Below, piece by piece: positions 50,642-59,772 of a DNA stretch of 64,000 bases. The stretch covers positions 1 through 64,000 of the forward strand of contig NZ_JBHFQG010000004.1 of assembly GCF_041949975.1 (NCBI RefSeq), in the 5' to 3' direction. A program made the translations under genes and the position numbers. This stretch comes from Alteribacillus sp041949975 (GTDB taxonomy: Bacteria; Bacillota; Bacilli; Bacillales; Marinococcaceae). Below the pieces are notes generated by a model. That model did no database searches. It was not told where the DNA came from and saw nothing but the letters and a program-made list of their open reading frames with translations. Position 1 is the stretch's first letter, and each line of letters begins with the position of its first letter.

Positions 50642-51843
50642 ACGTTTACACCTTTCTTATTTACCATGCTGTGAACTTTTGTCGGCAGTCCCCAAAGCTC
50701 GATAAAGCCTACTGCAGCGTTTTGGTTAAATTCATCCTCCGGTGTATACGTTGCAAGTTTTTCATTATAAAGAGAAAGCTCAGATTTTCTTCCTTCAATA
50801 ATCACATTGCCTTTAAAGAGCTTCACTCTTACGAGACCGGAAACATTCTGCTGTGTTTCCTTTAAAAAAGCTTCTAACGCAGTTCTGATTTGAGAAAACC
50901 AGAGGCCTTCATAGATTACTTCTGATAGTTTCTTCTCAATAACTGGTTTGAAATGCGCTACTTCTTTTGGAAGAGTTAAATCTTCCAGTTCTTTGTGCGC
51001 TTTGATTAATGTCATAGCGCCCGGGCATTCGTATACTTCTCTTGACTTAATACCAACCATTCTGTTTTCCACATGGTCGATTCTTCCTACACCGTGCTTA
51101 CCGGCTACAGCATTTAATTCCAAAATAAGGTCATCCAGCTCATAAGGCGTTCCATTTAAGGCAACTGGTTTTCCTTGTTTAAATTCTATTTCAATCATAT
51201 CCGGCTCATCCGGAGTTTTTTCAATTGGATTAGTCAGGTCATACGCACCTTCTGGAGGGGTAGCCCATGGATCTTCAAGCACACCGCACTCATTACTTCT
51301 TCCCCAAAGGTTTTGGTCCACAGAATAAGGATTATCAAGATCAATCGGAATTGGAATCTCATGCTTTTTCGCATACTCAATCTCTTCTTCTCTAGACCAG
51401 CCCCACTCTCTCACCGGTGCCAGTACTTCAAGATCCGGATTTAGAGCTTGAATGGAAACTTCAAAACGAACCTGGTCATTTCCTTTTCCTGTGCAGCCGT
51501 GTGCCACAGCATCAGCGTTTGTTTGTTCTGCAATCTCTACCAGCTTTTTAGAAATAAGAGGTCTGGAGAGTGCGGATACAAGCGGGTATTTCTGTTCATA
51601 AAGAGTATGTGCCTGCATTGCCGGAAGAACAAATTCTTCTGCAAATTCTCTTTTAGCGTCAATGGTGTAAGATTGAACGGCTCCAACTTGAAGCGCCTTT
51701 TCTTTTACAAATTCAAGATCTTTTCCTTCCCCTACATCTAATCCTACCGCTACTACATCATAGCCGTTATCGCTTAACCACTGAATTGCAACGGATGTAT
51801 CAAGCCCTCCGGAATATGCAAGTACTACTTTCTTTTTTGCCAT
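50638..51843 (-). CDS. argG: Argininosuccinate synthase
   Basis: A 401-residue ATP-dependent ligase of citrulline and aspartate. The PP-motif AYSGGLDTSVAIQWL is near the N-terminus. HGCTGKGNDQVRFE and the citrulline/aspartate contacts ENRMVGIKSREVYE follow. GGTGGAGGG precedes ATG 51843 (MAKKKVVLAYSGG), chosen over longer in-frame starts. It is first in argG-argH. A TGAATATTCA palindrome at 51872-51881 may relate to ArgR control but does not fit the full ARG box. Confidence 0.97.
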   Translation of the reverse strand: MAKKKVVLAYSGGLDTSVAIQWLSDNGYDVVAVGLDVGEGKDLEFVKEKALQVGAVQSYTIDAKREFAEEFVLPAMQAHTLYEQKYPLVSALSRPLISKKLVEIAEQTNADAVAHGCTGKGNDQVRFEVSIQALNPDLEVLAPVREWGWSREEEIEYAKKHEIPIPIDLDNPYSVDQNLWGRSNECGVLEDPWATPPEGAYDLTNPIEKTPDEPDMIEIEFKQGKPVALNGTPYELDDLILELNAVAGKHGVGRIDHVENRMVGIKSREVYECPGAMTLIKAHKELEDLTLPKEVAHFKPVIEKKLSEVIYEGLWFSQIRTALEAFLKETQQNVSGLVRVKLFKGNVIIEGRKSELSLYNEKLATYTPEDEFNQNAAVGFIELWGLPTKVHSMVNKKGVNV

Positions 51844-52156
51844 TTTATAAATTCCCTCCACCTTCATGCATTGAATATTCATACTGAAGTTATTATTTTT
51901 ATACATCGTTTTGCAAAAATATGAGAGGCGTCTGCCTCACCCTTTGAACAATAGGTTATGTGTGTTTTGTTGTTATTAATTACTTTAACAAGGGTTATTA
52001 TATTTTGCAATACTTATTCATAAAAAAGCATAAAAATTTATTTTTTATAAATAAAAAAGCCTTTCATTTCTTTGTCCATAATGGGTGAAATTTCAAGCAG
52101 GAGACGCTTTTTATCTGTTACTATTATGATATGAAAAAACTTAGGGAGAGATGTAT
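51844..52156. other. Divergent intergenic region upstream of argG
   Basis: About 310 bp of A/T-rich DNA between divergent genes. It contains TGAATATTCA (51872-51881) and ATGAATAAGTATTGC on the minus strand near 52010, both reminiscent of ARG-box halves. No T-box, riboswitch or small gene was recognised. Confidence 0.4.
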
Positions 52157-52459
52157 ATGTCCTGCAAATTTTTATGGGATCCGCGTCTTCAAATAAAGCT
52201 TCCCATCCTTAAAAAAGAGTGGGAAGCCTATGACAAAGAAAATCAGTATATCATTCTAGAAAAGTGGGAAAATATCCGCGGACAAATACCAGAGAGAATT
52301 GCTGACATTGAAAAGGAAATAAACAAAAAACAAGTACAGCTTGATACCGAAGATGAATTTGAAAAATGCTGTATATTAAATGAAGAGATCGCAGAACTTG
52401 CTTCCATTATTAATGACCTTTGGCTGTGGTACCGGACCCATCCGCAAGTTACAGAATAA
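52157..52459 (+). CDS. Small soluble protein of unknown function
   Basis: A 100-residue, mostly helical, acidic protein: MSCKFLWDPRLQIKLPILKKEWEAYD, then a helix ERIADIEKEINKKQVQLDTEDEF, and an end rich in tryptophan (LWLWYRTHPQVTE). AGGGAGAG lies 7 nt before ATG 52157; the upstream ATG at 52151 is too close to it. It is divergent from argG and convergent with the EcsC-like gene. The pattern looks conserved rather than random, but I do not recognise the family. Confidence 0.65.
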   Translation: MSCKFLWDPRLQIKLPILKKEWEAYDKENQYIILEKWENIRGQIPERIADIEKEINKKQVQLDTEDEFEKCCILNEEIAELASIINDLWLWYRTHPQVTE

Positions 52460-52481
52460 ATAAATGAAAATATAATAGCTT

Positions 52482-53333
52482 TTATTCAGATTTAATATTT
52501 TCGATTAAATAACGTTTTTCGTAGAAAAAACCTGCCCATTCAGAAATTTGTTTGGTTAATTGATAGTTACATGCTGCACCTGTTACTATTCCAATTAACG
52601 GCACACCCTGAATCAACTTTTTCCGGAGTATCTTCAGCACAATAAGCTTAGATACTTGGCGAAACAGCTGCTGCAGCCAATCTGTATCTATGATTTCTTC
52701 TTCCCCTTCATAAAACCACGGAAATTCTTGTTCTTTTTGAGCGGCTTCTTGTTCTAGCTTTATCCACGCTTCCTTTTGCATGTTTTTTGGCAGAGAAGCC
52801 CCATGAAAAACTTTTAATGCTATCATCATCTCAGAAGGATTTCTTAAGTCATAACCATAGCAAAGAGCACTGATTTGTACGGTTCTTAAGTTTAGCAGGA
52901 GAACAGCTGGGAGATCACTCATATTTAGAATAAGACCTCCCATTCCCGTCATTCCCCCTTGGCCTAGAGACAATATTCGCTGTTTTGCCATAAGCTGTGA
53001 ATGAATAAATTGAAGCTGGGCGGCAGTCAGCTTTTTCAAATCGTGAATGGAAGTTATGTCCTCATCAAAAATACGTGCCTCTAAAATAATTCGTCGTTCC
53101 GCTTCTTCATGAAACCGGGAGTGAAGGATGAAGGACTGTGCATAAAATAAAAAGCGATCTGTTACATTGAGCAAGTATTTCCGCTGTTTATACGGAAATG
53201 TATGAAGCACTTTCTCTAAACTTTTATCAAACATGCGTGTGTATGCTTTTTTGTTTCCTGCGAGCTGCTTTTCCCATTGAATAATTTCCTTATATCGTTG
53301 TTCTGCCCTATTTTCCTGGGGCAAAGTTGCCAT
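52482..53333 (-). CDS. EcsC family protein
   Basis: A 283-residue protein of the EcsC type, named after the third gene of the B. subtilis ecs locus. The central segment GQGGMTGMGGLILNMSDLPAVLLLNLRTVQISALCYGYDL and the C-terminal QGVPLIGIVTGAACNYQL are family-like amphipathic helices that may contact membrane. Function is unknown. The start ATG 53333 lies inside the 3' end of the Lon-like gene (frames overlap by about 26 bp); the alternative ATG 53357 overlaps more. The overlap shows a two-gene unit with the protease. Confidence 0.75.
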   Translation of the reverse strand: MATLPQENRAEQRYKEIIQWEKQLAGNKKAYTRMFDKSLEKVLHTFPYKQRKYLLNVTDRFLFYAQSFILHSRFHEEAERRIILEARIFDEDITSIHDLKKLTAAQLQFIHSQLMAKQRILSLGQGGMTGMGGLILNMSDLPAVLLLNLRTVQISALCYGYDLRNPSEMMIALKVFHGASLPKNMQKEAWIKLEQEAAQKEQEFPWFYEGEEEIIDTDWLQQLFRQVSKLIVLKILRKKLIQGVPLIGIVTGAACNYQLTKQISEWAGFFYEKRYLIENIKSE

Positions 53334-55770
53334 CTTTAAAACTTTCCTCCTTTTCATTCTCCATTTTATCTTCCAAAAACTTTTGTTGTGATAACGTATT
53401 AAGCATTTTCAAGATTCTTCTCTGAACCGTTCCGTATACTGACTCTTCCGGATATTTTCCATCATCGTCTTTTTCTCCTGCTGTCATACCGGTTAAAATT
53501 TCGATTCCTTCTTTAATCGTAGAAACGGCCCATATATGAAAAAGGTTATTTTCAATTGCTTCAATGACTTCATTTCGAAGCATCAAATGCTTTACGTTCT
53601 GCTTTGGGATTATAACCCCCTGGGTAGCTGTCAAACCTTTTTTACGGCACACATAGAAAAAGCCTTCTATTTTCTCATTTACTCCTCCAATAGATTGAAC
53701 TTCTCCAAATTGGTTAACAGACCCGGTGACAGCTATATCCTGACGGAGCGGGATTTGTCCAAGGGATGATAATAATGCATATAGCTCCGTGCTTGAGGCG
53801 CTGTCTCCATCTACCATGTAATAAGATTGCTCAAATGTTATACTTGCAGCTAAAGGCAGTGGGTAATTTTGAGCAAATTCTGCCTGCAAATAACCTGATA
53901 AAATATGAAGCCCTTTTGTATGTATAGACCCCGTTAACAATGACTCTCTATCAATGTTTACGATCCCTTTTCGCCCTACATAAGTTCTTGCTGTAACTCT
54001 TGTAGGGTGGCCAAATGAATACTCTCCTGTATGAGATACGACGAGGGCATTTAACTGCCCGATTGCTTTTCCATCCGTGGAAATCATAATTGTGCCATCA
54101 TCTATTGCTTCATATAACCGCTGTTCGCTTCGATTGGAACGAAAGAAACGTTCTTTTAATGCCTGACTGATATGACGGTCCTGGATGTATGATTCGTTTT
54201 CTTTTTCCGCCCAATAATTAGCCTCTATTAATATTTCGGTCACTTCATGAAAGCGGGTAGACAGCTTGCCTCTATTGTTGGCCAGCCTTGTACTATAATC
54301 AATGACTTTTGCCAGTGCCTCTTTTGTAAGGTGGTGGAGCTCTTCTTTTCTGCAAAACGAAGCTACGAACGAAGCATACTCCAATTGGTGCTTGATGTTT
54401 CTTTCCATGTCCGTATCAAAATCTACTTTTACTTTGAAAAGTTTTTTAAAATCTTCATCTGCTCGATATAAAAGCTGGTACAAAGACGGGGTTCCAATTA
54501 ATATTACTTTCATTCGAAGCGGCACCGCTTCGGGTTTAATCACACTTTTGGTGAACACTTCTGTATCTTCATAGGAGTTTTCCATCCGGAGTTCCCCTGT
54601 TTTTAAAACCTGCTTTAATGCTTTCCACGAATAAGGATGGGACAACACATCTGCAGCGTTTAGAATAAGATATCCCCCATTAGTCAGATGAAGACTGCCA
54701 GCTTTCATCATGGAAAAATCGGTTAATACAGACCCGAATGTATTTTTATAATCGACTTTTCCAAATAGATTGGCATAAGAAGGATGTATTTCATAAAGAA
54801 CTGGTGCTCCTTTTGTTTTGCTGTGATCCACTAAAACATTCACTTTATATCTTTGTTTTATATCTCTTGAGACTTGAAGTATGCTGTTTAAATCTTCTTC
54901 TTCTCCTTCTTTTTTCGGTAGAAACTGTTTCCAATGCTTAATGACATCCTGTTCTAGTTCATTTAAATAGTTTAGAACACTTGTAAATTCTTCATAATCT
55001 TCTTTTACTGATGAAATAAAGCCATGAATAGACTGATGCACTAATTGTTCTTCTGCTTTCCGTAATTGTTTGCGGAGTTTTCTTTTCGCTGTCTGCTGGT
55101 GCCTCAGCACTTCATTCACTTGTCTGGTTAATTGTTTGCTTTTTTTCATGACTTTTTCTCTAATCTCATCGGGCAGCTGGTTAAATGATTCGTCACTATG
55201 TCCTTCTCCCTTTTCATTTAAGGGAATAGCTACTACCCCTTGCTGCGTACGTTCAATGGTAAATTCCTGATCCCGTGCCTGTTTTTCAAGGTCTCTCCAT
55301 TTTGCGTTCATCTCTTCTTCATGCTGCTGTGCCATCTCCACTTTCTTTCGCTCAAACGGTTTGCCTGTAAGAACCTTCTCAATTTCATCTTCAATGTCCT
55401 GCATGAGCTCCTCTACATCCTTGGCAAACGCAATCCCTTTTCCTGCTGGCATGGAAATAGCTTTAGGTTTATCGCGATTTTGAAAGTTATATGTATAAAC
55501 CCAATCTGGGGGCGTTTCTTTATTAATCGCAACTTCTTTTGTTTTTCTTTTGGCATATGTGGTTTTCCCAGTTCCACTGGGGCCGGTTAAGAACAGGTGA
55601 TGCCCTTCATTTCTTACATTCAGTCCAAAGTCCATCGCTTTGACGGCACGGTGCTGACCGATAATTCCTTCGTTTTCTTGTGGAATCTCAGCTGTTGTTT
55701 CAAACGAGAATATACCAGGGTCACACCGCTCTGCAAGGTTGGCGAAGTTTACTTTTAAATCGGTCCGCAT
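53308..55770 (-). CDS. Lon-family ATP-dependent protease (AAA_32 type)
   Basis: An 820-residue protein with fused ATPase and Lon peptidase parts, unlike LonA in lacking the long N-terminal substrate domain. Walker A GPSGTGKTT is at residues 63-71, followed by a long coiled-coil insert (about 130-270, EEEMNAKWRDLEKQARDQE...). The proteolytic Ser657 lies in DGDSASS and Lys700 in GGVNEK. Their 43-residue spacing equals that of the Lon Ser-Lys dyad. It should unfold and cleave proteins in the cytoplasm. It is not in this place in B. subtilis. The EcsC-like gene overlaps its 3' end. The precise substrate class is unknown. Confidence 0.9.
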   Translation of the reverse strand: MRTDLKVNFANLAERCDPGIFSFETTAEIPQENEGIIGQHRAVKAMDFGLNVRNEGHHLFLTGPSGTGKTTYAKRKTKEVAINKETPPDWVYTYNFQNRDKPKAISMPAGKGIAFAKDVEELMQDIEDEIEKVLTGKPFERKKVEMAQQHEEEMNAKWRDLEKQARDQEFTIERTQQGVVAIPLNEKGEGHSDESFNQLPDEIREKVMKKSKQLTRQVNEVLRHQQTAKRKLRKQLRKAEEQLVHQSIHGFISSVKEDYEEFTSVLNYLNELEQDVIKHWKQFLPKKEGEEEDLNSILQVSRDIKQRYKVNVLVDHSKTKGAPVLYEIHPSYANLFGKVDYKNTFGSVLTDFSMMKAGSLHLTNGGYLILNAADVLSHPYSWKALKQVLKTGELRMENSYEDTEVFTKSVIKPEAVPLRMKVILIGTPSLYQLLYRADEDFKKLFKVKVDFDTDMERNIKHQLEYASFVASFCRKEELHHLTKEALAKVIDYSTRLANNRGKLSTRFHEVTEILIEANYWAEKENESYIQDRHISQALKERFFRSNRSEQRLYEAIDDGTIMISTDGKAIGQLNALVVSHTGEYSFGHPTRVTARTYVGRKGIVNIDRESLLTGSIHTKGLHILSGYLQAEFAQNYPLPLAASITFEQSYYMVDGDSASSTELYALLSSLGQIPLRQDIAVTGSVNQFGEVQSIGGVNEKIEGFFYVCRKKGLTATQGVIIPKQNVKHLMLRNEVIEAIENNLFHIWAVSTIKEGIEILTGMTAGEKDDDGKYPEESVYGTVQRRILKMLNTLSQQKFLEDKMENEKEESFKDGNFAPGK

Positions 55771-55906
55771 TCCATACCTCCATTCATTATTATTATGGTT
55801 GTTACTAAGTATTCGAGAATAAAGACAAATCTCCTTTTTTGTAGTTTCAGAAATCTCGTACTATCGTTTTTTAAAGGAAACCACCGAAAGAGGTTACACC
55901 TTTTTG

Positions 55907-55937
55907 AAACGTCGGCATTAGTATGTCCTGTACGTGA
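55907..55937. repeat. Short fragment of the interspersed repeat family
   Basis: CGTCGGCATTAGTATGTCCTG echoes the GACATCAGTACGTCCTGTGCG module of the repeat at 25061-25464. It lies in a 270-bp gap between the Lon-like gene and ackA that otherwise shows only the ackA terminator. Confidence 0.45.
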
Positions 55938-55989
55938 AAACCGTTGTTTTACTTTACTGTTCACTAATAAAATTATACTTTCTAACAAT

Positions 55990-56034
55990 GTAAAAAAAGC
56001 CTTTCCTTCCAACACATCGTGTTAAAAGAAAAGG
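55990..56034 (-). terminator. Terminator of ackA
   Basis: Minus strand: GCCTTTTCTTTTAACACGAT..GTGTTGGAAGGAAAGGC then T7, a long imperfect stem after the ackA stop. Confidence 0.8.
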
Positions 56035-56042
56035 CGTGATTT

Positions 56043-57230
56043 CTACTGTCCAAGACGAACGGTATCCCGGGCAATCATTACTTCTTCATTTGTAGGAACA
56101 ACTAGGATATTGACCGGGGAACCTTCTTTATTAATAAAAGATTCTTCTCCCCGCACGTCATTTTTCTTTTCATCAAACTGTACACCCATAAATTCAAGGC
56201 CTTTGCATACTTTTTCGCGAATGGTTGTGCTATTTTCACCTACACCTGCTGTAAAAACGATCGCGTCTAAACCATTCATGCTGGCTGCATACGTTCCAAT
56301 ATATTTATGAATTCTAGTTGTATAAATGTCTAGAGCGGTTTGGGCTTTTTCGTTACCCTCTTCTGCTTGTTCTTCAATATCACGAAGATCGCTTGAAAAC
56401 TCGCTTAATCCCAGCATGCCGCTTTCTTTATTTAAAACAGAAATGATTTCATCCGCTGTTTGACCGGTTTTTTCCATTAAGAAGGGAATGAGCGCAGGGT
56501 CAATGTTCCCTGAACGGGTGCCCATCGTTACCCCTGCTAGTGGAGTAAATCCCATCGAAGTATCAACAGACTTTCCTCCGTCTATCGCTGTAATACTAGC
56601 ACCGTTTCCAATATGACAGGAAATAATTTTTAGATCCTCTTTAGGCTTTTCCAGCATTTCAGCTGCACGCTGGCTGACATATTTATGAGAGGTGCCGTGA
56701 AATCCATACTTGCGAATGCCATATTTCTCATAATACTCATAAGGAACGCTGTATAAATACTTTTCTTTTGGCATCGTTTGATGAAATGCTGTATCAAATA
56801 CTGCTACAGCCGGCACATTTGGGAGAATTTCTTTGAATGCTTTAATGCCCACAATGTTGGCAGGGTTATGAAGCGGAGCGAGTTCACTTACTTCTTCAAT
56901 CCCCTCTAAAACTTCATCATCTATTAAAACAGAGTCAGAGAATTTTTCTCCTCCATGAACCACACGGTGTCCAATTCCGTTAATCTCATCTAAAGAATCG
57001 ATAATTTGATGGGCCGTAAGAGCATCTAATAATTTTTTTACCGCAATAGAATGGTCTGGAATAGGCGTAGTTTCACTTACTTTTTCCCCATTTACTTCTA
57101 TCGTAATTTTAGGGCCATCCAGTCCGATTCTTTCCACAAGACCTTTCGTAATAATTTCTTCGTCAGGCATATTCAAAAGCTGAAATTTTAAAGATGAGCT
57201 GCCTGCATTAATAGCCATGATTTTCGCCAT
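56043..57230 (-). CDS. ackA: Acetate kinase
   Basis: A 395-residue enzyme transferring phosphate between acetyl phosphate and ADP (overflow acetate formation). The signature AINAGSSSLKFQL is near the N-terminus. HRVVHGG, FDTAFHQTMP, HIGNGASITAI and GTRSGNIDP with substrate and transition-state contacts are present, and FTAGVGENSTTIR closes the nucleotide site. ATG 57230 follows AAAGGAGC. It follows ytxK as in B. subtilis, separated by hairpins that end ytxK. Confidence 0.97.
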   Translation of the reverse strand: MAKIMAINAGSSSLKFQLLNMPDEEIITKGLVERIGLDGPKITIEVNGEKVSETTPIPDHSIAVKKLLDALTAHQIIDSLDEINGIGHRVVHGGEKFSDSVLIDDEVLEGIEEVSELAPLHNPANIVGIKAFKEILPNVPAVAVFDTAFHQTMPKEKYLYSVPYEYYEKYGIRKYGFHGTSHKYVSQRAAEMLEKPKEDLKIISCHIGNGASITAIDGGKSVDTSMGFTPLAGVTMGTRSGNIDPALIPFLMEKTGQTADEIISVLNKESGMLGLSEFSSDLRDIEEQAEEGNEKAQTALDIYTTRIHKYIGTYAASMNGLDAIVFTAGVGENSTTIREKVCKGLEFMGVQFDEKKNDVRGEESFINKEGSPVNILVVPTNEEVMIARDTVRLGQ

Positions 57231-57396
57231 GAATAAATGCTCCTTTTCTATAAATTAACACTTTTCTTGTTATGTTGTTCATTTACCTTCTCTATTTAAA
57301 CACCCGACCTGGCCAATTGCAAGCAAACCCTTGGTATATCAATGGAATTCAATACATTCATTAAATTCAGATATGTAGGCGTTTCCTTAGATCTGC

Positions 57397-57426
57397 CATA
57401 TAAAAAAACCGTCCCTAAACCAGGGA
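57397..57426 (-). terminator. Terminator of ytxK
   Basis: Minus strand: CGTCCCTGGTTTAGGGACG followed by T7. Confidence 0.85.
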
Positions 57427-57444
57427 CGTGTCGTTTGCAGTATG

Positions 57445-57509
57445 CTTAAAGACCTCAAGATCGAGCGCAAGCTTGGTCTGCGCTCCTGCAGTTTACAGAG
57501 GTCTTTAAG
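57445..57509. repeat. 65-nt inverted repeat at the ytxK 3' end
   Basis: The outer arms CTTAAAGACCTC/GAGGTCTTTAAG are perfect 12-bp complements, and an inner GAGCGC/GCGCTC stem lies within asymmetric internal loops. The right arm includes the ytxK stop codon. A conventional terminator lies 18 nt further on, so this hairpin is additional to termination. Confidence 0.75.
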
Positions 57510-58497
57510 AAGTAAACCCTTGTTCTTTAAACCATTTGTCCAATTGCTGCACCATATCTAGAAGAGCGTCCTGCTTAGTAAATGATGGAAGCTCCGCAAG
57601 CAGTGCCTGCCCCGGCTGAACTACTTCTGGCCCTTTTTTCTGGAGCAGCCATATGCTTTTTCCAAATTGTTCCGATTTAAACATCGAAGAAGGCAGCTGC
57701 AAGAGACCAAGTGTTACTGCTTCGTCTTTAACATACTTATGCAGAGCGGGGGCTTCTTCACTTTCAAACATAAAGTTAGGGATAAGCAGAACTAAAAAAC
57801 CACCTTCTTTCAAATGGTTCATGCTCTTTTCAATCAATAAATGGTGAACATAAGAATGACCCTTATCAGCCTTTAAGGTAAACGATTGAGCTACTTCATC
57901 CTTTGGATAATACCCTACAGGAAGATCCGATACGACGACGTCAACTGGCGGGGACGCAAGCTGCTCAATGCTGTCTTGATGAAATAATTCCACGTCATGC
58001 TCTTGCAGGTTGGAAAGCACGTAAGCGATATTGAGAAGCGTTTCATCTACTTCTGCACCATAAGCTAAACTTTCTTTTGACAGCTGATTAAACACAGCAC
58101 TCAAGAGGTTGGCTGTTCCTGCAGCAGGGTCCAGCAGTGTTAATGACTCTTTTTTGGTAGTTAATTTATTTACGAGATATCCCATAAACATGGCAACCGC
58201 GTCAGGAGTCATCGCATGGTGTGGCTGGACCGCTTCTTTCATTCCTTTTATGACAGCAAGTTGAAATGCTTTTCGTATTTCTTCTTTTTTCATTTCATTA
58301 GGCAGTTCTTCTGCCATTTTCTTTTCCAAGCGTTTCTTTTCTTCATCAGGAAGTGATTGGATAACGGCCTGCTGAAAAATATTTTCTCCGGTCTCAGCTA
58401 GTGCTTCTAAGTATGTCATCTCTGTATTATTTTGAATAGAAACAGCCATGTCATCAATTAATGCATGCAGCTTTTCCACTTCGGTTACCGGTTGCAT
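57505..58497 (-). CDS. ytxK: Class I SAM-dependent methyltransferase YtxK
   Basis: A 330-residue protein of the N6-adenine methyltransferase (HsdM-like) fold. LTLLDPAAGTANLLSAVFNQL is the SAM-binding motif. VVSDLPVGYYPKDE stands where DNA methylases have NPPY, so the catalytic motif is altered to DLPVGYY. A helical N-terminal part precedes it. In B. subtilis ytxK lies beside ackA and its substrate is unknown. ATG 58497 follows AAAGGGCG; the length equals B. subtilis YtxK (329). Confidence 0.9.
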   Translation of the reverse strand: MQPVTEVEKLHALIDDMAVSIQNNTEMTYLEALAETGENIFQQAVIQSLPDEEKKRLEKKMAEELPNEMKKEEIRKAFQLAVIKGMKEAVQPHHAMTPDAVAMFMGYLVNKLTTKKESLTLLDPAAGTANLLSAVFNQLSKESLAYGAEVDETLLNIAYVLSNLQEHDVELFHQDSIEQLASPPVDVVVSDLPVGYYPKDEVAQSFTLKADKGHSYVHHLLIEKSMNHLKEGGFLVLLIPNFMFESEEAPALHKYVKDEAVTLGLLQLPSSMFKSEQFGKSIWLLQKKGPEVVQPGQALLAELPSFTKQDALLDMVQQLDKWFKEQGFTS

Positions 58498-58596
58498 GGT
58501 ACATCGCCCTTTCCACAATAATCTATCTTATTATTGTTCGAGTTTTCATGCCTTTTCCCTTCGAAAGTATAGCAGAAATAAAGGGAAGAGGACAAC

Positions 58597-58633
58597 AAAA
58601 ACCCCATTCCTCATATGAAGGAACAGGGTTAAA
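58597..58633 (-). terminator. Terminator of tpx
   Basis: Minus strand: AACCCTGTTCCTTCATATGAGG..AATGGGGTT then T5, just after the tpx stop. Confidence 0.75.
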
Positions 58634-58658
58634 ATCGTGTGGTTTAAATAATCTGCTC

Positions 58659-59159
58659 TTATTTTGCTTCTTTTGCTGCGTTCACAGCCGCTTCATAGTC
58701 TGGATGATTGGTAGCTTCAGAAACATATTCAGCGTATGTTACTTCATCATTACTGTCAATAACAAAAATGGAGCGTGCTAACAAACGAAGCTCTTCAATT
58801 GCCACTCCGTAATTTTTACCGAAGGAAAGATCGCGGTGGTCAGATAATACTTGAAGATTTTCAATGCCTGCTGCTGCACACCATCTCTTTTGAGCGAATG
58901 GAAGGTCGACACTGATAGTAAGCACTTCTACACCTTCCAGGTTTGCTGCTTCTTCATTAAAGCGGCGGGTCTGCTGGTCACAAACCCCTGTATCTACAGA
59001 AGGTACCACGCTTATAAGACGTACATTTCCTTTCGAATCTTCTAAAGTGACCTCTGATAAATCATTAGCAAGCACTTTAAAATCTGGAGCTTTGTCTCCC
59101 GGCTTTACTTCCTCACCTAACAGCGTAACGGGATTCCCTTTAAAAGTAATTTCTGCCAT
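58659..59159 (-). CDS. tpx: Thiol peroxidase Tpx
   Basis: A 166-residue atypical 2-Cys peroxiredoxin reducing hydroperoxides with thioredoxin. Peroxidatic Cys60 lies in PSVDTGVCDQQTRRF and resolving Cys94 in RWCAAAGIENLQVLSDHR, matching Cys61/Cys95 of the E. coli enzyme. Both are normal cysteine codons. GAGGAGG precedes ATG 59159 (MAEITFKGNPV), chosen over an earlier in-frame start at 59219. It is monocistronic. Confidence 0.97.
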   Translation of the reverse strand: MAEITFKGNPVTLLGEEVKPGDKAPDFKVLANDLSEVTLEDSKGNVRLISVVPSVDTGVCDQQTRRFNEEAANLEGVEVLTISVDLPFAQKRWCAAAGIENLQVLSDHRDLSFGKNYGVAIEELRLLARSIFVIDSNDEVTYAEYVSEATNHPDYEAAVNAAKEAK

Positions 59160-59270
59160 ATTACTTCCTCCTCTTTCCTCAAAATATGTACACTTCAATA
59201 GTACGCTTCTATTTTTCACTTTTCAAACAACAAACGTCAATAATTTCATTTTTCCTGTTTTGAAATAAAT

Positions 59271-59304
59271 AAAACCCGGCAGATATAACATTTTCTGCAC
59301 GGGT
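59271..59304 (-). terminator. Terminator of ytfI-ytfJ
   Basis: Minus strand: ACCCGTGCAGAAAATG..ATCTGCCGGGTTTT stem with a T-tract downstream of ytfJ. Confidence 0.7.
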
Positions 59305-59316
59305 ATATAATTTCCT

Positions 59317-59772
59317 TTAACTTGGAGGAGTTTGGTCCGGAGGAGTTTGGTCCGGAGGAGTTTGGCCGCTGTTACCTTTATTGTTTTGGTTTCCGTTTCC
59401 TTTTAGCATGTCTTGAATTTTATCTACGACTTGCGGGGTGAATTCAAGCAGTTTTTCATAAAGATGTGTACTTTCGTCCATGTGAACCATTTTTACGCCC
59501 GTGGAATTTACGATAAGAAAAGCAATTGGTGTTATCGATACTCCACCACCACTGCCTCCGCCAAATGGATGATCAATAGCTGCATCGTTGCTGCCGTTTT
59601 TCATGAATTCACTTCCACCAGCGGCGAATCCGAAACCTACTCTTGTAACAGGCATAATCACACTGCCATCCGGTGTTTCTACCGGGTCGCCTACAATTGT
59701 GTTTACATCCACCATTTCCTTCAAATTCTCCATCGCTGTGCGCATTAGGCCTTCAATTGGATGGTCAGTCAT
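59317..59772 (-). CDS. ytfJ: Sporulation protein YtfJ
   Basis: A 151-residue forespore protein of the YtfJ/GerW family. MTDHPIEGLMRTAMENLKEMVDVNTIVGDPVETPDGSVIMPVTRVGFGFAAGGSEF and the Gly-rich FGGGSGGGVSITPIAF are family hallmarks. B. subtilis YtfJ is made under SigF and supports germination. The C-terminus carries three copies of QTPPD/S encoded by near-identical 15-bp repeats (59317-59362). ATG 59772 overlaps the ytfI stop (TGATG), so they are coupled. Confidence 0.92.
   Translation of the reverse strand: MTDHPIEGLMRTAMENLKEMVDVNTIVGDPVETPDGSVIMPVTRVGFGFAAGGSEFMKNGSNDAAIDHPFGGGSGGGVSITPIAFLIVNSTGVKMVHMDESTHLYEKLLEFTPQVVDKIQDMLKGNGNQNNKGNSGQTPPDQTPPDQTPPS

Noticed and set aside
51872..51881. 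ARG box upstream of argG
   Set aside because: TGAATATTCA is palindromic but lacks the central A/T spacing of the 18-bp consensus; noted only as a weak hint.
58659..59159. Selenocysteine in Tpx
   Set aside because: Both redox cysteines are encoded by ordinary cysteine codons.
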